Shown: in pieces, positions 8,372 to 18,035 of the stretch | Numbering within the stretch: position 1 is the stretch's first letter | Layout: the number at the start of each line of letters is the position of its first letter | Assembly: GCA_040221475.1 (NCBI GenBank) | Contig: JAVKEJ010000053.1 | Span: 806,001-870,000 of the forward strand | Origin: WLXB01 sp040221475 | Lineage (GTDB): Bacteria > Pseudomonadota > Alphaproteobacteria > Rhodospirillales > Rhodospirillaceae | Length of the DNA stretch: 64,000 bases | Reading direction: 5' to 3' | The notes under the pieces: generated by a model | What the model saw: only the letters and a program-made list of their open reading frames with translations | Told to the model about the DNA's origin: nothing | The model's database searches: none | Made by a program: the position numbers and the translations under genes

Positions 8372-10534
8372 CTAAAACGCCTCTCCAATAAGGGCAACCG
8401 CATAAGCCAACAGCATGATCACAACAGCAACAGCCGCCCCGGCCTGACGCCCCGTCTTCAACGCATTTTCATCGCGGTCCATCTGGCCATGCTGAAGCTC
8501 GTACATCTGCTTCTCAGCCGCAGCATACTCAGCTTTAGCCCAAGCAAAACCTTCGGCATCCCGTTGCCGCTCTTCAGGGTTATCGAGAAAATTATACAGC
8601 TCAGGTAAGTTGCCTTTGCGCACTAATTTAGGAATCTCTTTTTCAATTTCTTTACGCTTTTGGCGATTCTGGTAGCTATTAATAATAGGCCCCATGAGAC
8701 CACCAACCCAGCTCGCAAGACCAAACACAGCTTCTGGTCCCAGCCGCCATTGCACAATCGCCAAAACACTCAACATTCCTGTCGCTGCGCGGTCCGGTCG
8801 ATCATCATTCATCGCGTCAATTTGCGTTCCAGTCCCCTTCGCATACCGTGCCCTTAGAAAAGCGGCAACGTGACGGTCTACCGGCCACATTTTTGTATTT
8901 GCTGTCTTAGAGACAATATCAAGGGCTGGCAGTACGCTCTTAACTTCTAATACGTATTGATTGGCAATAAGGGGACTTAGGCAATACAGCCACTCATTAA
9001 GTTCATAAACGACGCGCTCTATCCCTGCTCCTGAATTTGTATCCTTGAGATAGTTTTTTAGATCTCTGAACACTCCTTCCCATTGGCCATGATCAGGATG
9101 ATAAGTCGTTTGGGCCGAAACCCAATAACGCCATAGATCCTTATTGATAAAATCAATATATGGCTGGAGCGATTTTTTCTGCAGCATCGCGATTGCCAAT
9201 GCCGATCCAAAGCCCTCGATATGACAACAAAAAGTGCGATATCGAATAGGTGCTGTTGGATCCATCAACATAAGAATTCTAGCGACCAGAACATCATCAG
9301 ATTCTTTCTGGTCTCCGGGCATAGCTTTTGACGTCTTTGTCGCTGCAGAGATTGCATCCGCAAGCTCTGACAGCTCTAAGCCACGTCGTATCCATATTTC
9401 TAATGTGCCATCACTTATAACTTTAACAGCCTCATCCCAATGGCGGTGCAATTCCACAGCAAGGGGACGGCATGACCAAAACTCCTTTCCAGCAAATTTG
9501 AAACTGCGTTGTGAATGTGCCTCGGCCTTCGCTTGAACAGGTGTCAGCCGCTTACCATTGATCCAAAGTTCAATATTTTGAACTTGCCATCGCTGCTCTG
9601 GATCATCCGTTACTAAGCCGCGCAAACACTCAATCAAAGAGACCGGTAGACGCTCGTCCCCAACCAACGCTGCATACGAGCCTTCTTTGATTTTACGATC
9701 AATAACATCCGCATCAGATTTTCCAGCCATGGGATTCCTCCCAAGCGCGAGAATGATGAGGCTGACGCCAAAGGCGTACATATCATCTGCGTACATGCCG
9801 GAACCGCGACCATAAACGTTGCTCATGCCAGACTCGATTGACTCAACCACAGCAGGCTGTTCACTGGCTGCAACCGCGGTACAACAATCCCCCAGGACAA
9901 TTTTTTGGCGAGTCTCGTCCATGAAGTACAGATTGTCTGGCCGAATGGCGCGGTGAGTAATCCCTTTTTGGCCAAGCTCAATCAGAGCATCTGCAATAGG
10001 TTTAATGATGAGCTTCGGAAACTGATGATCCGGAATTCTGTCACGAACGACCGTCAAGCTATCCATCACCCGACCGCCAAGCGGTCGATGATAGATGATG
10101 ATGATGCACTTACGCTCAGCCGGAGGCCAATCAGCGGCTCCCCAATCGACCATCGGAAGCATGTGTGGAATCTCATTGCTCTTGAGAATCCGCATCACAC
10201 TAATGCGGGCCAACATCTCCGGCTTACTGACGAGTGCATACAAAGCACGTCCGGGCTGCTTTCTATCCTCGACCTCAAAAGCTAAAGCGTTCGGCATATC
10301 AAGGCTGGGAATAGGCTTGTCGTAATAAATACTGTAGCGATCACGAACGGTTATAGCATTACCACCAACGGCTTGTTCAGGCGGTGGAATGGGCTGTTTC
10401 GCGTTTTCAGCCTGGCGTCCAGCTTCGTTTGGCACTTTTGAATCAGCTTTGGCGCCAGACTCACCGGCATTCGACGACGCCTGATCACCGGGCGAAGCCA
10501 ATTCCGTTTCTAAATCTGCTACCTGTTCAGCCAT
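8372..10534 (-). CDS. Membrane-anchored protein kinase-like protein, probable pseudokinase
   Basis: The first 60 residues are low-complexity. Residues about 65-320 follow the eukaryotic-type Ser/Thr kinase fold: the catalytic-loop equivalent THRAIRPDNLYF (193-204) and the DFG-equivalent LGDCC (214-218), then an ADDMYAFGVSLI helix (249-260). The catalytic-loop aspartate is alanine (A196, HRA for HRD), while N201 and the metal-binding D216 are kept; no clear glycine loop is seen. Phosphotransfer is therefore doubtful. A long helical region follows, and a single hydrophobic helix near the C-terminus (about 695-716) could anchor it in the membrane. It may be a scaffold or ATP sensor working with the membrane protein encoded next. 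Confidence 0.75.
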   Translation of the reverse strand: MAEQVADLETELASPGDQASSNAGESGAKADSKVPNEAGRQAENAKQPIPPPEQAVGGNAITVRDRYSIYYDKPIPSLDMPNALAFEVEDRKQPGRALYALVSKPEMLARISVMRILKSNEIPHMLPMVDWGAADWPPAERKCIIIIYHRPLGGRVMDSLTVVRDRIPDHQFPKLIIKPIADALIELGQKGITHRAIRPDNLYFMDETRQKIVLGDCCTAVAASEQPAVVESIESGMSNVYGRGSGMYADDMYAFGVSLIILALGRNPMAGKSDADVIDRKIKEGSYAALVGDERLPVSLIECLRGLVTDDPEQRWQVQNIELWINGKRLTPVQAKAEAHSQRSFKFAGKEFWSCRPLAVELHRHWDEAVKVISDGTLEIWIRRGLELSELADAISAATKTSKAMPGDQKESDDVLVARILMLMDPTAPIRYRTFCCHIEGFGSALAIAMLQKKSLQPYIDFINKDLWRYWVSAQTTYHPDHGQWEGVFRDLKNYLKDTNSGAGIERVVYELNEWLYCLSPLIANQYVLEVKSVLPALDIVSKTANTKMWPVDRHVAAFLRARYAKGTGTQIDAMNDDRPDRAATGMLSVLAIVQWRLGPEAVFGLASWVGGLMGPIINSYQNRQKRKEIEKEIPKLVRKGNLPELYNFLDNPEERQRDAEGFAWAKAEYAAAEKQMYELQHGQMDRDENALKTGRQAGAAVAVVIMLLAYAVALIGEAF

Positions 10535-10567
10535 GGAGCGTCGTATACTCGCGCACGCAAAAAGGAC

Positions 10568-10589
10568 AATTGCCGGGTAAACGGCAATT
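10568..10589 (-). terminator. Hairpin downstream of purA
   Basis: An 8-bp perfect stem (AATTGCCG with CGGCAATT) around a 6-base loop. Read on the minus strand it lies about 90 bases after the purA stop and is followed by TGTCCTTTTTG, a short U tract a few bases away. It probably terminates purA transcription before the pseudokinase gene; it could also sit in that gene's leader. Confidence 0.45.
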
Positions 10590-10675
10590 TCGGCAGTTTA
10601 CATCAACATATGACAATTACAGAATAATTAACCGCTAGATCATTTCCGTTTGCCGATACAAGCTGACAACTTCCC

Positions 10676-11965
10676 CTAATCCGCAAACGGATCGCGCACC
10701 AGAATAGTGTCTTCGCGTTCTGGACTGGTCGATAATAATGCGACCGGGGCATCAATAAGCTCTTCAATTCTACGGATATACTTGATCGCTTCCGCAGGTA
10801 AATCAGCCCATGATCTCGCGCCTTCGGTACTTTGGTTCCACCCGTCAAGCGTTTCATATACTGGTTTTACAGCTGCCTGCTCTGCCATTGCGGATGGAAA
10901 CCGCATGATTGTCTTGCCTTTCAACTCATACGCAACGCAAACCTTGAGTTCCTTCAGTGTATCCAAGACATCTAATTTAGTTAAGGCAATCCCTGTAATT
11001 CCACCAACCTTAACGGCTTGCCGGACCATGACCGCGTCAAACCAGCCGCATCTGCGCTGGCGGCCAGTCACAGTACCAAATTCCCGGCCCCGGGTGCCAA
11101 GGGTCTTACCAACATCATCGTCTAATTCCGTGGGAAACGGTCCGGAACCAACGCGAGTCGTATAAGACTTGGTGATTCCAAGAACATACCCGACAGCATC
11201 AGGACCTAGCCCTGAGCCAACTGCCGCTTGTCCAGCAACCGTGTTAGAAGACGTGACGTAAGGGTATGTTCCATGATCCAGGTCCAACATTATCCCCTGG
11301 GCACCTTCAAATAAAATCCGCTTACCGCTTCGGCGCGCTTCATCTAGTTTCTCCCACGTAGAAGTTGCGTACGGCAGTATTTTTGGTGCCATCTCTGTAA
11401 TGGCCGTAATCAACTCCTGGCGATCAATTTCAGCTTGTCCAAGACCTTTAAGCAAAGCGTTATGATGAGCCAATAAACGATCAACTTTGAATTTTATCGT
11501 GTCCGGATCGGCAAGGTCACAAACTCGAATCGCTCGACGCGCAACCTTATCTTCGTAGGCTGGGCCTATGCCACGACCAGTGGTACCAATTTTGGCCGTG
11601 CCAGCCGCGTCTTCTCTCGCTAAGTCTAAATTCCGGTGAAGGGGCAGGATCAGACACGCATTGTCAGCAATCTGAAGAATATCAGGATCAATACGAACAC
11701 CTTGGCCAGTTACCCTGTCAATTTCTTCAAATAAGGCCCAGGGATCTATTACTACGCCATTGCCAATAATGGAGGGTTTACCACGAACGGCACCTGATGG
11801 CAGGAGACTAAGTTTATAGGTTTCGCCGTCAATCACTAAAGTGTGGCCTGCATTGTGACCACCTTGGAAACGCACCACCATGTCGGCCCTCTCAGAGAGC
11901 CAATCAACAACCTTACCTTTTCCCTCGTCGCCCCATTGTGCGCCGATCACTGCTACATTTGTCAC
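10676..11965 (-). CDS. purA: Adenylosuccinate synthetase
   Basis: Catalyses the GTP-dependent joining of IMP and aspartate, the first step from IMP to AMP. The 429-residue length is normal. The N-terminal GAQWGDEGKGKVVDWL loop, FQGGHNAGHTLV, and the later TTGRGIGPAYEDK and TKLDVLD blocks are all present. It starts six bases after the hisZ stop, so the two are co-transcribed. A hairpin at 10568-10589 follows the gene. Confidence 0.97.
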   Translation of the reverse strand: MTNVAVIGAQWGDEGKGKVVDWLSERADMVVRFQGGHNAGHTLVIDGETYKLSLLPSGAVRGKPSIIGNGVVIDPWALFEEIDRVTGQGVRIDPDILQIADNACLILPLHRNLDLAREDAAGTAKIGTTGRGIGPAYEDKVARRAIRVCDLADPDTIKFKVDRLLAHHNALLKGLGQAEIDRQELITAITEMAPKILPYATSTWEKLDEARRSGKRILFEGAQGIMLDLDHGTYPYVTSSNTVAGQAAVGSGLGPDAVGYVLGITKSYTTRVGSGPFPTELDDDVGKTLGTRGREFGTVTGRQRRCGWFDAVMVRQAVKVGGITGIALTKLDVLDTLKELKVCVAYELKGKTIMRFPSAMAEQAAVKPVYETLDGWNQSTEGARSWADLPAEAIKYIRRIEELIDAPVALLSTSPEREDTILVRDPFAD

Positions 11966-11971
11966 GTCGCT

Positions 11972-13132
11972 TTATCCTTTACTGGGAACATCGGTCACGA
12001 CACCGTTTTGTAAAATATGTGTGCATCCTAATTTAATTGCATTTTCCATTGCATCATCATCAGTGGACAGCGATGCAATTATCCTAAACCCCTCATTTTG
12101 CAGCTGCTTAATGTCTTCTCGCGGCGTACCAAACGAAACATAAAGACGTGAAGCTTGCTTCTCTGCTGGGCAAACTGGCAGTAAAGAGTCGACAAACAGC
12201 GTAGCGCCGGTTGCCCGTTCAATAACACCTTCGCCGTGGTCGATTTCGTAGCGCCCCCCGCGGCCAATTTCTCTCATGCTTCCTTTGGCAAAAAGAAAAA
12301 AGGTTAGTCCTGTATGATACTGAATGCCTCTGTTTTCGACCATATCTACAGTCAGCGACAACCCAGTCGCCCCACTGCTTAGTCGCTCCCCAACATCGAA
12401 AAGTGTCGATAGGTATGCTGAAGCCTTCTCTGGCAACTTAATATTTTTTAGCTTTCTTTTCGCAGACTCGATAGGTCCTGACGCCTCAACCAATTCAACC
12501 AAAATCCGTCCAGATTCTCCACCAAGTTCCTGAATGCGTTTTGAGTCCTTTTGGTTGAGTGCTGAATAAAGTTCATCGTTAGAAGCGGCCTGTTTTCCTG
12601 CGGCTTCAAGAATCGCCGGTACCAACGGCGGAAGCGCCAAGTCAATTGTCACGCCCTTGACGCCGAGTGCCATGACCGCTTCTGCTGCAACCATGATTGC
12701 CTCAGCATCCGCTGCAACACTGTCTGGGCCTATCAATTCAAACCCAACCTGTGAGAACTGTCGCTCGGGCCTCAACTGATGACCTTTTACACGCAGGACT
12801 TGGCCTGCATACATCAATCGCAAAGGCCGAGGAGCCTTCTGAAGTCGGGTCGATGCTAAACGTGCAATCTGTGCCGTGACATCCGCTCTGATCCCAAGAG
12901 TGCGCTGTGAAATCGGATCAACCATCCGAAATATTCGATCTGCTGTCGCAGCGCCCATCCCAGACAGAAGAGTGCTTTCAAACTCTACAAGTGGTGGCGA
13001 CACACGCTCGTACCCATTTGCTTCAAAGCATGAGGAAAGGGTCTCAACAACCGCCGCTTCGCGAGCGGCATCAGGTGAGAGCACGTCGCGCAAGCCTTCT
13101 GGCAGCAAGGTCTGGCTAGCTGTATCGGACAT
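11972..13132 (-). CDS. hisZ: ATP phosphoribosyltransferase regulatory subunit HisZ
   Basis: A HisRS-like protein of 386 residues without tRNA ligase function, as in HisZ, the partner of short-form HisG in the first step of histidine synthesis. It starts LLPEGLRDVLSPDAAREAAVV, has the motif-2 region RPLRLMYAGQVLR and RPERQFSQVGFELIG, and ends with the C-terminal part YVSFGTPRED. The ATG at 13132 is preferred to a GTG at 13174, which would add a non-family extension. No hisG lies in the window; the link with purA is the usual alphaproteobacterial order. Confidence 0.9.
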   Translation of the reverse strand: MSDTASQTLLPEGLRDVLSPDAAREAAVVETLSSCFEANGYERVSPPLVEFESTLLSGMGAATADRIFRMVDPISQRTLGIRADVTAQIARLASTRLQKAPRPLRLMYAGQVLRVKGHQLRPERQFSQVGFELIGPDSVAADAEAIMVAAEAVMALGVKGVTIDLALPPLVPAILEAAGKQAASNDELYSALNQKDSKRIQELGGESGRILVELVEASGPIESAKRKLKNIKLPEKASAYLSTLFDVGERLSSGATGLSLTVDMVENRGIQYHTGLTFFLFAKGSMREIGRGGRYEIDHGEGVIERATGATLFVDSLLPVCPAEKQASRLYVSFGTPREDIKQLQNEGFRIIASLSTDDDAMENAIKLGCTHILQNGVVTDVPSKG

Positions 13133-13263
13133 AAGATTATAGGCCTGATTGGTCTCAGGGGGCACCAAGCGCACTAATACACGAGTGAAGCGCTCTCACC
13201 CCTTCGTATAAAGATGTTCTAACCGTCTGCCCCCTCAAGAGCAATCTAATTTCCAGAAAATTC

Positions 13264-14841
13264 CTAGAAGTCTAGCGTTTGCGCTTGATGGACTTGTGGT
13301 AATTTTCTAACTTCGGATAGCAAGTCATCTCCTATTTCCTGATCAAGCTGGAGAAGTGCGATAGCTTCACTTCCCTTCGTTGGCCGCCCAAGGTGGAAAG
13401 ATGCAATATTGACGCCCGCATTTCCAAGGGTCGTACCCAAAGCACCAATAAATCCTGGCGTATCGTCGTTAGTGAGGAACAGCATGTGAGGACCAACTTC
13501 AGCTTCTAAGTTAATGCCGTTGACCTCTACCAACCGCGGTAAACTGTCGCCAAAAAGAGTTCCTGAAACCGTCCTGGTTTGACGCTCAGTCTTAACCGTT
13601 AACGTAACAAGCGTATGGTACTGTTCACAGTCTTCTTTTTTGACTTCTGTGATTTCGATGTCGCGCTCTCGCGCGATAACCGTAGCGTTAACCATATTAA
13701 CGCTTTCCATGAGCGGCGACAGCAATCCTTGAATCGCAATGGCTGTAAGCGGTCGCGTGTTCAACTGGGCAACAGCACCAGAGTAAGTAACCGTGACTTC
13801 ACTGATGCTACTCTGTGTAATCTGCCCTGCAAAGCCGCCAAGTTGCTCTACCAATTTCATATATGGCTTAAGACGTGGCGCATCCTCAGCGCTAACAGAA
13901 GCCATATTAAGAGCGTTGGTGACGGCACCAGTGTTAAGGTAATCCGACATTTGCTCAGCCACTTGGATAGCTACATTTTCTTGCGCCTCAGACGTTGACG
14001 CCCCGAGATGAGGAGTACAAACGACGTTCTCCATGCCAAACAAAATGTTTTCTCTTGCTGGTTCGTTCTCAAAAACATCAAACGCTGCACCAGCAACGTG
14101 ACCGTCTTCGAGCGCCTTTTTCAGATCGGCTTCAATAACCAATCCACCTCTTGCACAATTAACAATACGCACACCTTTTTTCATCTTGGCAAGAGCAGAT
14201 GCATTAATCAGGCCGCGCGTTTGATCGGTTAACGGCGTATGCAAGGTGATGAAATCTGCACGAGATAGCAGCTCTTCAAACTCGGCTTTTTCTACGCCTA
14301 GTTCAATTGCACGATCAGCCGAAAGATACGGGTCAAAAGCAACAACCTTCATTTTAAGCCCAAGGGCCCGGTCAGCAACAATAGCCCCAATGTTACCGCA
14401 CCCGATTAAACCAAGAGTTTTGCCATAGAGTTCAACCCCCATGAAGCGGCTCTTTTCCCACTTACCCTGGTGCGTCGACTCATTGGCTTGAGGAATTTGC
14501 CGGGCGAGCGCCATCATCATGGATATCGCGTGCTCGGCCGTCGTTATGGCATTGCCAAACGGCGTGTTCATAACAACAACACCACTTTGTGTTGCTGCTG
14601 GTGTATCGACATTATCTACACCAATGCCTGCACGCCCCACGACCTTGAGGTTCTTCGCAGCAGCCAGAACATCTGGGGTCACTTTTGTGCTCGATCTAAT
14701 CGCGAGGCCATCATACTCGCCAATGCAAGCAATCAGTTCCTCTGCAGACATCCCAGTTTTAACATCAACATCTATACCGCGGTCTTTGAAGACCTGGATA
14801 GATTGCTCACTCAACTTGTCAGAAATAAGTACCTTTGGCAT
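13264..14841 (-). CDS. serA: D-3-phosphoglycerate dehydrogenase
   Basis: Oxidises 3-phosphoglycerate to 3-phosphohydroxypyruvate with NAD, the first step of serine synthesis. At 525 residues it is the long form: substrate and NAD-binding domains (GLIGCGNIGAIVADRA near 144-159, the TPHLGAST histidine motif), an intervening domain, and a C-terminal ACT domain (IASFHLGRPTKGSEAIALLQLD) used for serine feedback. It follows serC by five bases, giving a serC-serA operon. Confidence 0.97.
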   Translation of the reverse strand: MPKVLISDKLSEQSIQVFKDRGIDVDVKTGMSAEELIACIGEYDGLAIRSSTKVTPDVLAAAKNLKVVGRAGIGVDNVDTPAATQSGVVVMNTPFGNAITTAEHAISMMMALARQIPQANESTHQGKWEKSRFMGVELYGKTLGLIGCGNIGAIVADRALGLKMKVVAFDPYLSADRAIELGVEKAEFEELLSRADFITLHTPLTDQTRGLINASALAKMKKGVRIVNCARGGLVIEADLKKALEDGHVAGAAFDVFENEPARENILFGMENVVCTPHLGASTSEAQENVAIQVAEQMSDYLNTGAVTNALNMASVSAEDAPRLKPYMKLVEQLGGFAGQITQSSISEVTVTYSGAVAQLNTRPLTAIAIQGLLSPLMESVNMVNATVIARERDIEITEVKKEDCEQYHTLVTLTVKTERQTRTVSGTLFGDSLPRLVEVNGINLEAEVGPHMLFLTNDDTPGFIGALGTTLGNAGVNIASFHLGRPTKGSEAIALLQLDQEIGDDLLSEVRKLPQVHQAQTLDF

Positions 14842-14846
14842 ATCTC

Positions 14847-16016
14847 TTATCCCACGTGCTCGGTCATAACTTGCTCATAAGCCCACTCAAGCCACGGACA
14901 CAATGCTTCAATATCTTTGGTTTCGACTGTGGCCCCACCCCAAATGCGCAGACCCGGTGGTGCGTCTCGATATGCTCCGATATCAAACGCAGCGCCTTCG
15001 CCATCCAGCAACGACACAACTTTCTTTGCCGCCGCCTCTTGTCCGTCAACCGGCAAAACCTTAAACCAGTCAGCCGTAATAATGAGACATATTGACGTGC
15101 AAGACCGTTCGGCCGGGTTACTGGCTAAGAACTCGACCCAACTCGTCTTTTCTACCCAAGCCGACAACGCAGCGAGATTATCCTCTGACCGTTTCTGCAC
15201 ACCAATTTGACCACCAACAGATTGAACCCACTTAAGGGCGTCCAAGGCGTCCTCGACACAAAGCATAGAAACGGTATTGATGGTTGCACCTGAGAAAATA
15301 CTAGCGTCGAACTCTCCACCCTTCGCCATACGGAACAGTTTCGGCATCGGCCAAGGTGGAGAGTAAGATTCAAGACGTTCTACTGCGCGAGGGCTTAGAA
15401 CCAGCATTCCGTGTTGAGCTTCACCTCCGAGCACCTTCTGCCAGGAATAGGTGGTCACATCTAATTTCTGCCACGGAAGATCCATCGCAAAAACTGCTGA
15501 CGTTGCATCACAAAATGTCAGTCCCTTGCGATCATCAGGAATCCAGTTGCCATCTGGCACGCGCACACCTGATGTCGTTCCATTCCATGTGAAAATAACG
15601 TCTCTGTCGAAATCAACCACGCTCAGGTCTGGCAATTGGCCATAGTCAGCTTTCAGCGTTCGGGTATCCTTGAGCTTTAGCTGCTTTACGACGTCTGTCA
15701 CCCAGCCATCACCAAAGCTCTCCCAGGCCAACATGTCGACGCCACGTTCCCCAAGCATGGACCACATGGACATTTCCATTGCCCCCGTATCTGACGCGGG
15801 AACGATGCCAATATAGTAATCGTCTGGAATACCGAGAATCTCTCTAGAGAGGTCTGAAACAGCTTGAATTCTAGCTTTCGCAGGTTTCGCTCGATGTGAG
15901 CGACCAACAAGCGCGTCAGCAAGAACCTCTGGTGACCACCCTGGGCGCTTGGCACAGGGGCCTGATGAGAAATTTGGATTACTGGGCCTAGCATTGGGCT
16001 TTGCGATGACGTTCAT
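14847..16016 (-). CDS. serC: Phosphoserine aminotransferase
   Basis: A PLP enzyme (389 residues) converting 3-phosphohydroxypyruvate and glutamate to phosphoserine. It begins with the family signature NPNFSSGPCAKRPGW, and the PLP lysine is K194 in TTYSWQKVLGGEAQHG. This is the subgroup common in alphaproteobacteria. It is the first gene of the serC-serA operon; the 131 bp upstream could hold a leader RNA (see the regulatory entry). Confidence 0.95.
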   Translation of the reverse strand: MNVIAKPNARPSNPNFSSGPCAKRPGWSPEVLADALVGRSHRAKPAKARIQAVSDLSREILGIPDDYYIGIVPASDTGAMEMSMWSMLGERGVDMLAWESFGDGWVTDVVKQLKLKDTRTLKADYGQLPDLSVVDFDRDVIFTWNGTTSGVRVPDGNWIPDDRKGLTFCDATSAVFAMDLPWQKLDVTTYSWQKVLGGEAQHGMLVLSPRAVERLESYSPPWPMPKLFRMAKGGEFDASIFSGATINTVSMLCVEDALDALKWVQSVGGQIGVQKRSEDNLAALSAWVEKTSWVEFLASNPAERSCTSICLIITADWFKVLPVDGQEAAAKKVVSLLDGEGAAFDIGAYRDAPPGLRIWGGATVETKDIEALCPWLEWAYEQVMTEHVG

Positions 16017-16147
16017 CTTGATGAAACCTTCCTAATACACTCAAGCAATGGACTGTGAAGTTGGGCATCATACATGCACCTGCTGCCTCAGTCGGCGCGA
16101 ATACTACGGAGGCCATCACATGGCGTCAACGGAGCCAATTTTGCGGC
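16017..16147 (-). promoter_or_regulatory. serC upstream region, possible structured leader
   Basis: Between serC and the SLC13 gene. Read on the minus strand it has a small hairpin GCCA-TGTGA-TGGC at about 16109-16121 and a second with arms GCAT and ATGC at about 16064-16076. An alphaproteobacterial serC leader motif is known from comparative genomics, but I cannot match its consensus from memory. The call is only that this is the right place and has local pairing. Confidence 0.25.
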
Positions 16148-18025
16148 TTAGAGCCCCCAATACCATGGCGCCGCGAAAGAAAAGACCAACCAAACCAATA
16201 TAACAAGAGGCAAGCCAGCACGGACAAAATCACCAAATTGATATTGCCCTGGCCCCATGACCAACAGGTTTGTTTGATAGCCCATAGGGGTTGCAAAAGA
16301 GCAGTTGCAGGCAAACAAACATGTGATGGCAAACAAACGGGGATCAATTCCTAAGTTGGCCGCCAGTCCCACCCCTATGGGTGTAAAAAGCACAGCACAC
16401 GCGTTGTTACTCAAAACATTTGTGAAAAGCGCAACCACAAGAAAAAAGACGGAGAGAATAACCGGCGGCGATGCCGCACCAAACACTGAGACAATGACAT
16501 TAGCTAAATAAGCAGCGCCTCCCGTTGCCGTCATCGCGGTTCCCAGAGCTAAAGACGTTCCAACCAACAAGTAAATTGTCTTGTCGATTGCACGGCCGGC
16601 CTGCCTCAAGTTCATGCATCCAGTAAGGATCATAAGTGTTGCAGCGGCTATTGCTGCGGTGGTTATGCTAATCAGACCAACCGCCGCGCACCCAATTGCC
16701 CCGCCGAAAATCAACACAGCCCGCTTTGCATGTGTGCGGTTTGGAATGATACCGCGTGTTCCTGAAATCAGCACGACATCACGTTCAGGCCGCAATGCCT
16801 CTAAACGATCAGGTCGCCCTTTGAGCAACAACACATCACCTGATTGTAATCTGATATTCGTCATCCGTGCGGCAGTCATTTGAGCACGACGCTGAATACC
16901 TAAAAAGATAGCTCTTTGGCTTTGCTGAAGCTCGAACTGCTCAAGCGTTAGACCTACCATTCGAGATGTCGGCGTAATCATTGCCTCCACAAGAACAGTG
17001 TCGCGATCCTCCGGTGTTTCGGACTCATCTGCATCAGATGCATCTTCATACTCTTTGACGCGAGTTTCTTGTAGATCCAGTCCGTAAGGAAGTGGCGGAT
17101 GGAAAAGGCCAGGGTGCTTACTGGCTATTTTAATCAGCGTCTGGCGGGTCGCGGCCAATACAAATGTATCGCCTGCATGTATAACGTAGTCATCGAAGGG
17201 CGGGAATATGGCGTCGTTCCCTCTATAAATCATCCGAACAGTGGCATTTGGTAAAGATTTAAACGCACCAGCAGCAGCTTTTTCGCCCATGAGGTCTGAG
17301 TCGGCTGGAACAACGAATTGCGAGATGTAGTGACGCCCGCTTTGCACCTTTGATGACGCAGACTTACGTTCTGGCATAATCACAGGAAGAATAAACAATA
17401 CATAAATAATCGCGACGGCTGCGAGTATCAGTCCTAGCGGTGTGATTTCAAAGAATGTAAGTGGCCGTAAGCCCTGCTGACTCATGGAGCTGGAGATTAG
17501 CAAGTTCGTGCTAGATCCAACCAGCGTCGTCATGCCACCAAGAATGGCCGCATACGACAAAGGCATCATCGTACGGCTGGCTGACAAACCAGATTTATGC
17601 GCCAAAGCTTGAAGGATCGGAATAAAGATCAGCACGATAGGTGTATTATTTAGAAACGCCGATAATCCGGCGACCAAGAGCAATACAAAGGCGAGCAAGA
17701 CGATGGACGGAAGCCGCGTGCTTGATATGACCGAGCCCAAACTTTCCAGGGCACCTGTTCTGACGATGCCCTCACCGACGACAAGAAGAGCCATCACCGC
17801 AATTAAAGCTGAATTAGAAAAACCGCCCAGTAAAACTTCCGCATTTAGAAGATTTACATCATAGGTGCCTGTCAGTGGAAATATCTGAAAGAAAAGGAGC
17901 AGGACTGTTAGGACGACGAGAGAACTGATTTCTAGAGAAAGCCATTGGGTCACATACAGAGTCAGCAGGGTCACTGCCAAACCTAAAACGACCCACATCT
18001 GAAACGTTGCTTCAAAACCAGCCAT
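16148..18025 (-). CDS. SLC13-family permease with two RCK_C (TrkA-C) domains
   Basis: A 625-residue inner-membrane transporter of the divalent anion/Na+ symporter group. About five hydrophobic segments come first (residues 10-200), with the NNTPIVLIFIPIL helix motif and a second SSTNLLISS motif. Two cytosolic TrkA-C domains follow (about 225-310 and 330-410), then a second membrane half with SNNACAVLFTPIG and TPMGYQTNLLVMGPG. This architecture occurs in transporters for dicarboxylate, sulfate or similar anions; the substrate cannot be read from the sequence. It follows thiD by 10 bp. Confidence 0.88.
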   Translation of the reverse strand: MAGFEATFQMWVVLGLAVTLLTLYVTQWLSLEISSLVVLTVLLLFFQIFPLTGTYDVNLLNAEVLLGGFSNSALIAVMALLVVGEGIVRTGALESLGSVISSTRLPSIVLLAFVLLLVAGLSAFLNNTPIVLIFIPILQALAHKSGLSASRTMMPLSYAAILGGMTTLVGSSTNLLISSSMSQQGLRPLTFFEITPLGLILAAVAIIYVLFILPVIMPERKSASSKVQSGRHYISQFVVPADSDLMGEKAAAGAFKSLPNATVRMIYRGNDAIFPPFDDYVIHAGDTFVLAATRQTLIKIASKHPGLFHPPLPYGLDLQETRVKEYEDASDADESETPEDRDTVLVEAMITPTSRMVGLTLEQFELQQSQRAIFLGIQRRAQMTAARMTNIRLQSGDVLLLKGRPDRLEALRPERDVVLISGTRGIIPNRTHAKRAVLIFGGAIGCAAVGLISITTAAIAAATLMILTGCMNLRQAGRAIDKTIYLLVGTSLALGTAMTATGGAAYLANVIVSVFGAASPPVILSVFFLVVALFTNVLSNNACAVLFTPIGVGLAANLGIDPRLFAITCLFACNCSFATPMGYQTNLLVMGPGQYQFGDFVRAGLPLVILVWLVFSFAAPWYWGL

Positions 18026-18035
18026 AATAGTTCAG

